Shown: one piece after another, positions 35,892 through 43,110 of the stretch
Numbering within the stretch: position 1 is the stretch's first letter
Layout of the letters: the number at the start of each line of letters is the position of its first letter
The notes under the pieces: generated by a model
Told to the model about the DNA's origin: nothing
The model's input: only the letters and a program-made list of their open reading frames with translations
Database searches by the model: none
Made by a program: the position numbers and the translations under genes
Source: Paraburkholderia domus
GTDB taxonomy: Bacteria; Pseudomonadota; Gammaproteobacteria; Burkholderiales; Burkholderiaceae
NCBI RefSeq assembly: GCF_905220705.1
Contig: NZ_CAJNAT010000006.1
Coordinates: forward strand, 62,001 to 126,000
Direction: 5' to 3'
DNA length: 64,000 nt

Positions 35892-36391
35892 AAGCTGAAC
35901 TCGCCCAAAGCTGGGCTGGATTCTGGGACCAGCGCACCGAGCGCGAAAAAACGCTGCTGACATGGGGCGGCGGGGTGCTGGCCGTGGTGATCGCGTGGTC
36001 GGTGCTGTGGGCGCCGGCCCAAGACGGCCGCGCGCGTCTGCATGAATCGCTGCCCACCTTGCAGCGTCAGTTGGCACAGATGACCGCGCAGTCGAATGAA
36101 GCGCGCCAGCTCTCCGCGGCGGCTCAAGGTGTCGCGCCGACCGGCGCTGCGCTAAAGGACGCGCTCACCGCCTCGCTCAGCGATCACGGTCTTGCCGCGA
36201 CCCAGGTGCAGGTGATCGGTAACGCCGTGCAGATCCAGATGAAGAACGTGTCGTTCCCCCTGTGGACGAGCTGGGTCGACGACGCGCGCAAGCAGTTCAA
36301 GGTGCAGGTCGCCGAGGCGCACGTGACTGCGCTCAAGGAAGACGGCCAGGTGGATCTGACGGCATCGTTGCAGCCGTCTACCGCGAAATGA
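35888..36391 (+). CDS. gspM: Type II secretion inner-membrane protein GspM
   Basis: This 167-residue protein has one membrane helix (TLLTWGGGVLAVVIAWSVLWAPA, about 23-45), a coiled-coil-like stretch (RLHESLPTLQRQLAQMTAQSNEARQL) and a GspM periplasmic domain. It pairs with GspL in the platform. The ATG overlaps the gspL stop by four bases. An upstream in-frame start would sit inside gspL and is rejected. Confidence 0.93.
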   Translation: MKAELAQSWAGFWDQRTEREKTLLTWGGGVLAVVIAWSVLWAPAQDGRARLHESLPTLQRQLAQMTAQSNEARQLSAAAQGVAPTGAALKDALTASLSDHGLAATQVQVIGNAVQIQMKNVSFPLWTSWVDDARKQFKVQVAEAHVTALKEDGQVDLTASLQPSTAK

Positions 36392-36413
36392 CCGCGCCGT
36401 TACAGGATCTCGC

Positions 36414-37193
36414 ATGACTTACTGGATGCGGCGCCTACGCGTCGCGCTACCCTGGCTGGTGGTCGCCGTGCTGGCGAGCGCGGCCGTGATGCTCGCGTTG
36501 TTGCCGGCCGCCTGGATCACGCCGCAGTTCGCCAAACAGACCCGTGGTCACGTCAATCTCGTCGACCCGGCCGGCTCGCTGTGGCACGGCTCGGCCACGC
36601 TGATGCTCGCCGCCGGTTCCGACATGAGCGCGGCGACCCTGCTGCCGGGGCGCATCGAATGGCACACCGCTTTCTGGCCGCTCTTCACCGGCCGTGTGCG
36701 GATGATCATGCGGCACAGCGAAGCAATGCCCGACCCGATCACCGTCGACGCGACCCTGCGCAGCGCGACCGTCACGCCGGGCGCGATGGCGGTGCCGGCT
36801 TCGCTGCTGAGCGGCCTCGGCGCGCCGTTCAATACGCTCGATCTGCAAGGTGACGTGCGCCTGGCATGGTCGGATTGGCGCAGCTTCAATCAGGAAGCCT
36901 TCGGCCAGCTGACTGTGACCCTGAACGACGTCAGTTCTCGCGTCTCGCTGGTCAAGCCGCTGGGTTCTTATCGGCTGCTGTTCCAGGCGCAGGGTGCGTC
37001 GTCCACGCTGGATCTGACGACGCTCAAGGGGCCGCTGATGCTGACCGGCAACGGCAGCGTGTCGTCAGCCTCGACATCGTTTCATGGGACGGCCAGCTCC
37101 GCCCCGGAAGCGCGCGACAACCTCGCGGGACTCCTGAATCTGTTGGGCCGGCCAAGCGGACCGGATACGGTCGCGCTGACGTTCGCACACTAA
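36414..37193 (+). CDS. gspN: Type II secretion protein GspN
   Basis: This 259-residue protein has an N-terminal membrane helix (VALPWLVVAVLASAAVMLALLPAAWI) and a periplasmic domain with GHVNLVDPAGSLWHGSATLML, the GspN signature. It is the last gene of the cluster; its exact role is unclear and many systems lack it. It starts 22 bp past gspM and is followed by a strong terminator. Confidence 0.92.
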   Translation: MTYWMRRLRVALPWLVVAVLASAAVMLALLPAAWITPQFAKQTRGHVNLVDPAGSLWHGSATLMLAAGSDMSAATLLPGRIEWHTAFWPLFTGRVRMIMRHSEAMPDPITVDATLRSATVTPGAMAVPASLLSGLGAPFNTLDLQGDVRLAWSDWRSFNQEAFGQLTVTLNDVSSRVSLVKPLGSYRLLFQAQGASSTLDLTTLKGPLMLTGNGSVSSASTSFHGTASSAPEARDNLAGLLNLLGRPSGPDTVALTFAH

Positions 37194-37222
37194 GGTTCGT
37201 TCATTGAGGCGCGGGTTGTAAA

Positions 37223-37261
37223 AAAAGAGGCATGGCCGCATTGCGCGGCCATGCCTCTTTT
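37223..37261. terminator. Bidirectional terminator between gspN and the efflux gene
   Basis: A perfect 17-bp stem (AAAAGAGGCATGGCCGC and its complement) around ATTGC, with A-runs on one side and T-runs on the other. It serves the convergent gspN and outer-membrane factor genes. Confidence 0.95.
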
Positions 37262-37285
37262 GCTTTCCTTTGGCGAATCGCGCGC

Positions 37286-38854
37286 CTAGTTGCTCTGCGC
37301 CGGTTGCGGCGTGGCCCCGCTTTGCGCCACAGGCGTCGCCGACGCTGCCGGCAGCGGCGCGGGCGCCGCCATGTCGCCCGTTTCGCGGTTCATTTGCGAC
37401 GCATCCCAGCCGCCGCCGAGTGCCTTCACCAGACCCACCGACGACACCATCCGCTGCCCTGCGAGGCTCTCCAGCTTTTGCTCAGCCAGGAAAGCCGTGG
37501 TTTGCGCGGTCAGCACGTTGACGTAGCCGACAGTGCCCGCCTTGTACTCGTTCGTGACGATGGCAAGCGCCTGACGCGCTGAATCCACTGCTTGCCGCTG
37601 CACGACGATCTCCTGTTCGAGGATGCGCTGCGAGGCAAGATTGTCCTCGACGTCCTGGAACGCAGCCAGAATCGTTTGACGGTAGGTGGCGACGTCCTGA
37701 TCGTAGGCAGCGCGAGCGGCTTCGGTCTTGGCCTCGCGCAAGCCGGCGTCGAAGATCGTGCCGGCGAGTTGCGGGCCGAGTGTCCAGAACCGCGACGGCA
37801 AGGTCAGCAGCTGCGAGAACACCGAATTCTGGAACCCGCCGGTGGCCGACAGCGTGAGCGACGGGAAGAACGCCGCGATCGCGACGCCGATCTGTTCGTT
37901 CGCCGCTGCCGCCTTGCGCTCGGCTGACGCGATATCCGGACGCCGCTCGAGCAGCGCCGACGGCATCTGCGCGGGCACGGCAGGCGGCGTGGCGGCCAAC
38001 GGCATTGGGGGAATCGAGAAGGTCGAGGCCGGTTCGCCGACGAGGACGGCGATCGCATGTTCGTCCTGAGCGCGCTGCACGCCATTGTCGATCGCGGCGG
38101 CTTGTGCCGATTGCAACTGCGTTTGCGCCTGAATCACGTCGGAGCGCGCGGCGACGCCTGCCGCGTACTGGTTCTGCGTGAGCTGCAGCGAGCGCTGATA
38201 GGCCGCGACGGTGTCGTCCAGCAGCTTCTGCGTGGAGTCGAGCGAGCGCAGTGAGAAATAGGTTTGCGCGAGCGTGGCCTGGGCGGAGAGCCGCGCGTTC
38301 GCCAGATCGGCAGCGGCGCCCTGCTGGCCGGCTTTCTGCGAATTCACCGAGCGTGTGACCGAACCCCACAGGTCCGGCTCCCAACTTGCGTCGAGTTGCA
38401 CGTTGTAGCTGTTGCTGATGCCGGAGCGGCTCGAGGTGGTAGTCGAGTTGCTACTGGACGACGCGCCATAGCCGGAACGCGTAACGCCCGCCGATGCACC
38501 GACGGTCGGGAAATACGCCGCGCGCGCCTCGCCGACCAGCGCGCGAGCCTGCCGGTAGGCGGCGGCAAATTGGGCGATGGTCTGGTTCGACGCGTTCAGC
38601 TTGTCTTCGAGCGCGTTGAGTTGCGGGTCCTGGTAGATGGTCCACCAGTCGCCGCGGTCTTGCTGATCGGCCGGCTGGGCGACTTTCCAGCCAGGCGCGG
38701 CTTCCTTGTAGGAAGCGGGAATCTCGGCTGCGGGCCGTTTGTAGTCAGGGCCGACCGCGCAACTGGCCAGCAAGGTGGCGAGGGCCGCCGCCACGGCGAT
38801 AGTCAGGGCGCGCGGCGCGAGCGCCCGCGCGCGCGCGATTCGTTCAAACTGCAT
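37286..38854 (-). CDS. RND/EmrAB-type efflux outer-membrane lipoprotein (NodT/OprM family)
   Basis: This 522-residue TolC-like protein has a lipoprotein signal (LATLLASC, lipid-carrying Cys32), AVGPDYKRP at the mature start, and two outer-membrane efflux domains (GDWWTIYQDPQLNALEDKL.., QTYFSLRSLDSTQKLL.., RRPDIASAERKAAAANEQIGVAIAAFFPSL). It forms the outer-membrane channel of a tripartite exporter. The DHA2 transporter at 40391 is the obvious partner, although it lies on the other strand beyond the MarR gene. The ATG at 38854 is chosen to fit the signal peptide. Confidence 0.93.
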   Translation of the reverse strand: MQFERIARARALAPRALTIAVAAALATLLASCAVGPDYKRPAAEIPASYKEAAPGWKVAQPADQQDRGDWWTIYQDPQLNALEDKLNASNQTIAQFAAAYRQARALVGEARAAYFPTVGASAGVTRSGYGASSSSNSTTTSSRSGISNSYNVQLDASWEPDLWGSVTRSVNSQKAGQQGAAADLANARLSAQATLAQTYFSLRSLDSTQKLLDDTVAAYQRSLQLTQNQYAAGVAARSDVIQAQTQLQSAQAAAIDNGVQRAQDEHAIAVLVGEPASTFSIPPMPLAATPPAVPAQMPSALLERRPDIASAERKAAAANEQIGVAIAAFFPSLTLSATGGFQNSVFSQLLTLPSRFWTLGPQLAGTIFDAGLREAKTEAARAAYDQDVATYRQTILAAFQDVEDNLASQRILEQEIVVQRQAVDSARQALAIVTNEYKAGTVGYVNVLTAQTTAFLAEQKLESLAGQRMVSSVGLVKALGGGWDASQMNRETGDMAAPAPLPAASATPVAQSGATPQPAQSN

Positions 38855-39100
38855 GCAATGGATTCCTTCTGGACGCCGCAGTGCGGCCAATGGCGGCACT
38901 CCTGGCCGGGCGAGATCATGGCTCTGCCGGAATGTTAGCGTATGGACCGCTTGGACGCGGGAAACTGAAAGGGTAATGCGGGGGGAGGCGGAGGTGTGTT
39001 ACTTAGGGCGGCGGAATGGTTACGCGCTGTTACCGGCTTCATTGCCTGTGGCGACGCAAAACGCCGCGCAGGCAACGAACGCCGGTGCTGTGCGAGGGAA

Positions 39101-39460
39101 TTAAACCCGCGAATCCGAGGACGTAGTCTGCCGACAGGCCAGCTTGCCAGCCGCAGCCCGGCACGGCGCACCTGAGCGCGCCTGGCAAGCGCTCCCTGGG
39201 TTTGCGTCAGTGACTGTAGCGGCACTGGCCACTGCCATAGCGGACCCCGCCAATTTCACGGGGGCGGCCTTAACCCCCTTCTGCCCTCGCCGATGTTCCA
39301 CCCATGCAAACACCGCGACCCCCACCGATCCACCGGGCAGCACGAACAGCACGGCGAACAACGCGAGTTTCCACCAGCGATGCGGCCCTTGAAAGCTGTT
39401 CAGCGCGGAATCGGTCAGGGAGCGGCTCAGGCCGCCAAGGGTGTTTTTGAGGTACAGCAT
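39101..39460 (-). CDS. Small membrane protein of unknown function
   Basis: A 119-residue protein, MLYLKNTLGGLSRSLTDSALNSFQGPHRWWKLALFAVLFVLPGGSVGVAVFAWVEHRR and on. One membrane helix is clear (about 29-53). The remainder is Ala-rich and low in features, and the frame's C-terminal third may be poorly conserved. I recall similar short proteins in Burkholderia. It lies between the outer-membrane factor and the MarR regulator and could share the latter's control region. Not recognised functionally. Confidence 0.6.
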   Translation of the reverse strand: MLYLKNTLGGLSRSLTDSALNSFQGPHRWWKLALFAVLFVLPGGSVGVAVFAWVEHRRGQKGVKAAPVKLAGSAMAVASAATVTDANPGSACQARSGAPCRAAAGKLACRQTTSSDSRV

Positions 39461-39564
39461 CGGGAAAATCCTTTTCGCACGGCGCCATTGCGACGTGCAG
39501 ACAATCGGTCAGAACATGGTCTCGGGTGGCGCGGGTCGCGCGTAACTCGTTGCCTACAATAATA

Positions 39565-39593
39565 TTGACTATGCAATTAAATTTCAAGATACT
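39565..39593 (+). promoter_or_regulatory. Upstream promoter candidate for the MarR gene
   Basis: TTGACT (39565-39570), 17 bp, GATACT (39588-39593), in an A/T-rich segment. It lies upstream of the operator-bearing promoter and may be a second start or serve as a binding region. Confidence 0.35.
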
Positions 39594-39652
39594 TTGGCAC
39601 GCGCGCAGTCGCGGTGTTGTTTTTGCGCTGTTCGCGCTACGCGAAATGGAGT

Positions 39653-39680
39653 TTGACTTGTCTGCCTAGGCAGCTAGAAT
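39653..39680 (+). promoter_or_regulatory. MarR promoter with palindromic operator in the spacer
   Basis: -35 TTGACT (39653-39658) and -10 TAGAAT (39675-39680) with a 16-bp spacer. The perfect palindrome CTGCCTAGGCAG (39662-39673) fills that spacer. A MarR dimer bound here would block RNA polymerase directly. Start of transcription near 39687; ATG at 39713. Confidence 0.75.
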
Positions 39681-39712
39681 CCATTCTGCTTGACGATGTT
39701 CCCGGATACACG

Positions 39713-40255
39713 ATGACTGAAGGCCCTTACAACGCGGACGAGATTCACCTCGAATCGAGTCTTGGCTATTACCTGACGAAAGCGCGAAACGTGCTTGTCG
39801 AGCGGATGGACCGTGCGGTCAAACCGTTAGGACTGACCGCCCAGCAGATTGGCGTGATTCTGGTGTTGTCGGCACAACGTGCGAGCACGCCGTTCGAGTT
39901 GTCGCGCGTCATGTCATACGACAGCGGATCGATGACGCGCCTGCTCGATCGCCTTGAAAAGAAAGGCTTTATAGTGCGCACGCGCAGCGACGCCGACCGT
40001 CGGATGGTCAAGCTGCAACTGACGCCGCAGGGCCACGAAGCCGCGCAGCAATTGCCCAGTCTGGGCGCCGTCGTGCTGAATGAGCAATTGCGCGGATTTT
40101 CTGCCGCGGACCACGCCGCCTTGCTCGACCTGCTCGGCCGTTTCATTGCAAACGGCATCGGCGAGGGAGCAAGCGCGTGTTGCGGCCTCGGGCCCCCGCA
40201 GGAATCGCTGGAAGACTCACCCGAAGTGCCGCCGCCAGATCACGGCGAGCAGTAA
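39713..40255 (+). CDS. MarR-family efflux regulator
   Basis: This 180-residue protein has the winged HTH at about 40-125 (LGLTAQQIGVILVLSAQRASTPFELSRVMSYDSGSMTRLLDRLEKKGFI, wing RTRSDADRRMVKLQLT) and a short Cys-Cys pair (SACCG) near the C-terminus. It likely represses itself and the DHA2 transporter through the palindrome upstream. The ATG at 39713 is 33 codons inside the longer open frame, which would run through the promoter and so is rejected. Confidence 0.92.
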   Translation: MTEGPYNADEIHLESSLGYYLTKARNVLVERMDRAVKPLGLTAQQIGVILVLSAQRASTPFELSRVMSYDSGSMTRLLDRLEKKGFIVRTRSDADRRMVKLQLTPQGHEAAQQLPSLGAVVLNEQLRGFSAADHAALLDLLGRFIANGIGEGASACCGLGPPQESLEDSPEVPPPDHGEQ

Positions 40256-40390
40256 CCAGGAGGCGTTTTTAGAAGCGCCGTTGTTTGAAAATGTCTGTCT
40301 GGGCAGAGGGTGATCCGGCATGTAAGAGCGCCATTTGGAGGGTGCGATAAAGCTGCCGCGACAAGCTTTCCCAGCTGAGGAGAAACACAC

Positions 40391-41953
40391 ATGGCTGCCA
40401 CGGCTCCCGCCGAAGCCCCACCTGCCGCCGGACTGGCCCCGCTCAAAGGCGGGGCGCTGGCATTGCTCACCGTCGGCCTCGCGCTCGGCACGTTCATGGA
40501 AGTGCTCGACACATCGATCGCGAACGTCGCTGTGCCGACCATTTCCGGCAGCCTCGGCGTGGCGACCAGTCAGGGCACCTGGGTCATCTCATCGTATTCG
40601 GTAGCTTCGGCTATTGCGGTGCCGCTGACCGGGTGGCTTGCGCGGCGCGTCGGCGAAGTGCGGTTGTTCACGCTGTCCGTTCTACTGTTCACGATCGCCT
40701 CGGCGCTGTGCGGCTTCGCGCACAACTTCGAGTCGCTGATCGCGTTCCGGCTCCTGCAAGGGCTCGTTTCCGGACCGATGGTTCCGCTCTCGCAGACGAT
40801 TCTGATGCGCTCGTACCCACCGGAGAAGCGCGGGCTCGCGCTTGGCCTCTGGGCGATGACTGTGATTTGCGCGCCGATTTTCGGACCCGTGATGGGCGGC
40901 TATATCACGGACAACTACACGTGGCCGTGGATCTTCTATATCAACGTACCGATCGGGGTGTTCTCAGCGGTGTGCGCGTTTCTGCTGCTGCGCGGCCGCG
41001 AGACCAAGGTCACCAAACAGCGTATCGACGCGGTCGGACTCACGTTGCTTGTGATCGGCGTGTCGTGCCTGCAGATGGTTCTAGACCTCGGCAAGGATCG
41101 CGACTGGTTCAACTCAACGTTTATCGTCGTGCTGGCGATCATCGCGGTTGTGTCGATTGCGTTCATGCTGGCGTGGGAGACGACGGAGAAGGAGCCCGTT
41201 GTCGATCTCTCGCTATTCAAGGATCGGAACTTCGCGCTTGGCGTGGTGATTATTTCGTTCGGGTTTATGGCGTTCTTCGGGTCGGTGGTGATTTTCCCGC
41301 TCTGGCTGCAAACAGTGATGGGTTACACCGCTGGGCTCGCCGGTTTGGCGACGGCACCGGTCGGTATTCTTGCGCTGTTTTTGTCGCCGATGATCGGCAA
41401 GAACATGCATCGGCTAAACCTTCGCGTAGTGGCGAGTTTTGCGTTCATCGTGTTTGCGTTTGTGTCGTTCTGGAACTCGACTTTTACGCTCGATGTGCCG
41501 TTCAATCATGTGATCTGGCCGCGGTTGGTGCAAGGGATTGGGGTCGCCTGTTTCTTTGTGCCGATGACGACTATCACGCTGTCCAGCGTGTCGGATGAGC
41601 GGCTCGCCAGTGCTTCCGGGTTGTCGAACTTTTTTCGGACTCTGTCCGGGGCTATTGGGACGGCTATTAGTACGACTTACTGGGAGAACGACACGATTTA
41701 CCATCATGCGATGTTGACCGATTCGGTGAACGTCTATGCGGCTAATACCAATGCTTATACCAATGCGTTGGCCGGGCTTGGGCTCTCTGGGGATAGCCTC
41801 ACCGCTCAGTTGAATCAGGTCGTTACGGCGCAGGCTTATATGATGGCCACTAATGATTTTTTCCGCATCTCTTGTGCGGCGTTTCTTGTGTTGGCTGTGC
41901 TTGTTTGGGTTACTAAACCCAGGAAGGGGGTTGGGGCTTCTATGGGGCATTGA
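40391..41953 (+). CDS. MFS multidrug transporter, DHA2 family (EmrB-like)
   Basis: This 520-residue, 14-helix transporter opens LALGTFMEVLDTSIANVAVPTISGSLGVATSQGTWVISSY (DHA2 motif D1/TMS1) and has RRVGEVRLF motif A, RLLQGLVSGPMVPLSQTIL and APIFGPVMGGYITDNY (motif C). It should export hydrophobic drugs or phenolics by proton antiport. AGGAGAAACACAC precedes the ATG. No membrane-fusion (EmrA/HlyD) gene is adjacent. The last few hundred bases become T/G-rich toward repeat copy E. Confidence 0.94.
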   Translation: MAATAPAEAPPAAGLAPLKGGALALLTVGLALGTFMEVLDTSIANVAVPTISGSLGVATSQGTWVISSYSVASAIAVPLTGWLARRVGEVRLFTLSVLLFTIASALCGFAHNFESLIAFRLLQGLVSGPMVPLSQTILMRSYPPEKRGLALGLWAMTVICAPIFGPVMGGYITDNYTWPWIFYINVPIGVFSAVCAFLLLRGRETKVTKQRIDAVGLTLLVIGVSCLQMVLDLGKDRDWFNSTFIVVLAIIAVVSIAFMLAWETTEKEPVVDLSLFKDRNFALGVVIISFGFMAFFGSVVIFPLWLQTVMGYTAGLAGLATAPVGILALFLSPMIGKNMHRLNLRVVASFAFIVFAFVSFWNSTFTLDVPFNHVIWPRLVQGIGVACFFVPMTTITLSSVSDERLASASGLSNFFRTLSGAIGTAISTTYWENDTIYHHAMLTDSVNVYAANTNAYTNALAGLGLSGDSLTAQLNQVVTAQAYMMATNDFFRISCAAFLVLAVLVWVTKPRKGVGASMGH

Positions 41954-41955
41954 GG

Positions 41956-42258
41956 TTTGGGTTTTTGCCTGCTCGGCGCTTTTGTCTGTTTGCCTGTGGC
42001 GTTGGCCTTTCCTTGTTTTCTTAGTGGTCTATTAGCGTCGCCCCTGTGCGGGGCGGGCACCTACTTTTCTTTGCATGCCGCAAAGAAAAGTAGGCAAAAG
42101 AAAGCGGGTCACACCGCCAATTCTTAAGCGGGTCCCCCGCACAGTTGCGGTAGTGGTGCATCTGGAATCTGTGTTCTCGCACATTCGGCGTCAGTGACAC
42201 AGCAGTCATTCTTCCGGCGGCGCTGCGCGCGCCGACGCGTCGTTCTTAAAAACGGTCG
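41956..42258 (+). repeat. Long palindromic repeat, copy E (unpaired)
   Basis: The family landmarks in order: TTTTTGCCTGCTCGGCG, GGCCTTTCCTTGTTTTCTTAG, GTCTATTAGCG, GCCCCTGTGCGGGGC, CTTTTCTTTGC-ATGCC-GCAAAGAAAAG, GCGGGTCCCCCGC and GCATCTGGAATCTGTGTTCTCGC. It closely matches copy A through the tail CATTCTTCCGGCG-CGCTGCGCGCGCCGA. It begins within a few bases of the transporter stop codon. No inverted partner follows. Confidence 0.85.
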
Positions 42259-42354
42259 CGGCGTTTTTTTGTGGCGAGTTTCTCAGTACTACGCTCGCGT
42301 TTGGTGCGTGAGCGCTTTCTCCTCGCCGACTGCGTTACCGGTTTTCTCCCTCCC

Positions 42355-42858
42355 TCACTGGGTTACCTCTTCCCCTCTCGTTCCCGGGACCGATTGTCCC
42401 CGCGATGCGTCCGAGGGCGTCGCTGCCGGCGCAGGTTGCGACGGGTTCCCGCCGCTCTGCGGCGCGCCCGGGGAGGTGCCTCGTACGTATTCCTTGAAGT
42501 CGGCGCCCGCCTCCCATGGGTTCGGTTTGCAACCCATCGCGCCATCACAATGTGCCGCAAATCCAATCGTCGCAGTGCCGTCCGGGTTCGGTGTGCGCGT
42601 GATCTGATACGCCAAGGCGCGCTTGCCACCCTCCGGGCCCGCAGTCTGGATCAGCGTGTCAGTCGCGGACTCGATCTTGTACTTCGAATGACTCGTTACC
42701 CACGTCTGCGCACGCTGCCACCAGACGTCACACTCGGTTTTTGTCGAACACGTCAACGGCGTTGTCGCAATCTGCATGACGTCCGGATCGACCTGCCCCT
42801 GCGTCGAACATCCCGCCGCCCCCACCAGGCACAGTACGGCCAATAGACCTTTTTTCAT
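42355..42858 (-). CDS. Putative lipoprotein of unknown function
   Basis: This 166-residue protein has a lipoprotein signal peptide (MKKGLLAVLCLVGAAGC, Cys17), four further Cys that could form disulphides (TCSTKTEC, HCDGAMGC) and a low-complexity Pro/Ala/Ser tail. The middle (WWQRAQTWVTSHSKYKIESATDTLIQT) looks like a small alpha-beta domain. The ATG at 42858 is chosen for the signal peptide over one 11 codons upstream. No function recognised; expected in the periplasm or outer membrane. Confidence 0.8.
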   Translation of the reverse strand: MKKGLLAVLCLVGAAGCSTQGQVDPDVMQIATTPLTCSTKTECDVWWQRAQTWVTSHSKYKIESATDTLIQTAGPEGGKRALAYQITRTPNPDGTATIGFAAHCDGAMGCKPNPWEAGADFKEYVRGTSPGAPQSGGNPSQPAPAATPSDASRGQSVPGTRGEEVTQ

Positions 42859-43017
42859 CACGTTGAAGCCTCCCTCTCTCGAGCGGGTCATCCAAGTTGG
42901 ACCGCATCCCGAGCAGGGTGTTTCATAGGCATCGACGAATCGCCAAACAAGTGGAGATTTTGCCGGTGTGGTCGGAGGTCCGGCTCGGCTTTCCGTAGAC
43001 GTTACCTATGCGCAATG

Positions 43018-43087
43018 AAAAAGCGGCCTCCAAGGCCGCTTCCTGTTTCACAAATGAAAATGCCGTTCAGTGTTAACCGAACGGCAT
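43018..43087 (-). terminator. Double terminator downstream of gshA
   Basis: Minus-strand reading meets TGCCGTTC/GAACGGCA (43061-43086) followed by TTTTC, then AAGCGGCC-loop-GGCCGCTT (43021-43041) followed by a T5 tract. Two hairpins in series, the second the stronger. Confidence 0.85.
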
Positions 43088-43110
43088 TAGCCTACTTCCT
43101 GCTTCGTCGT

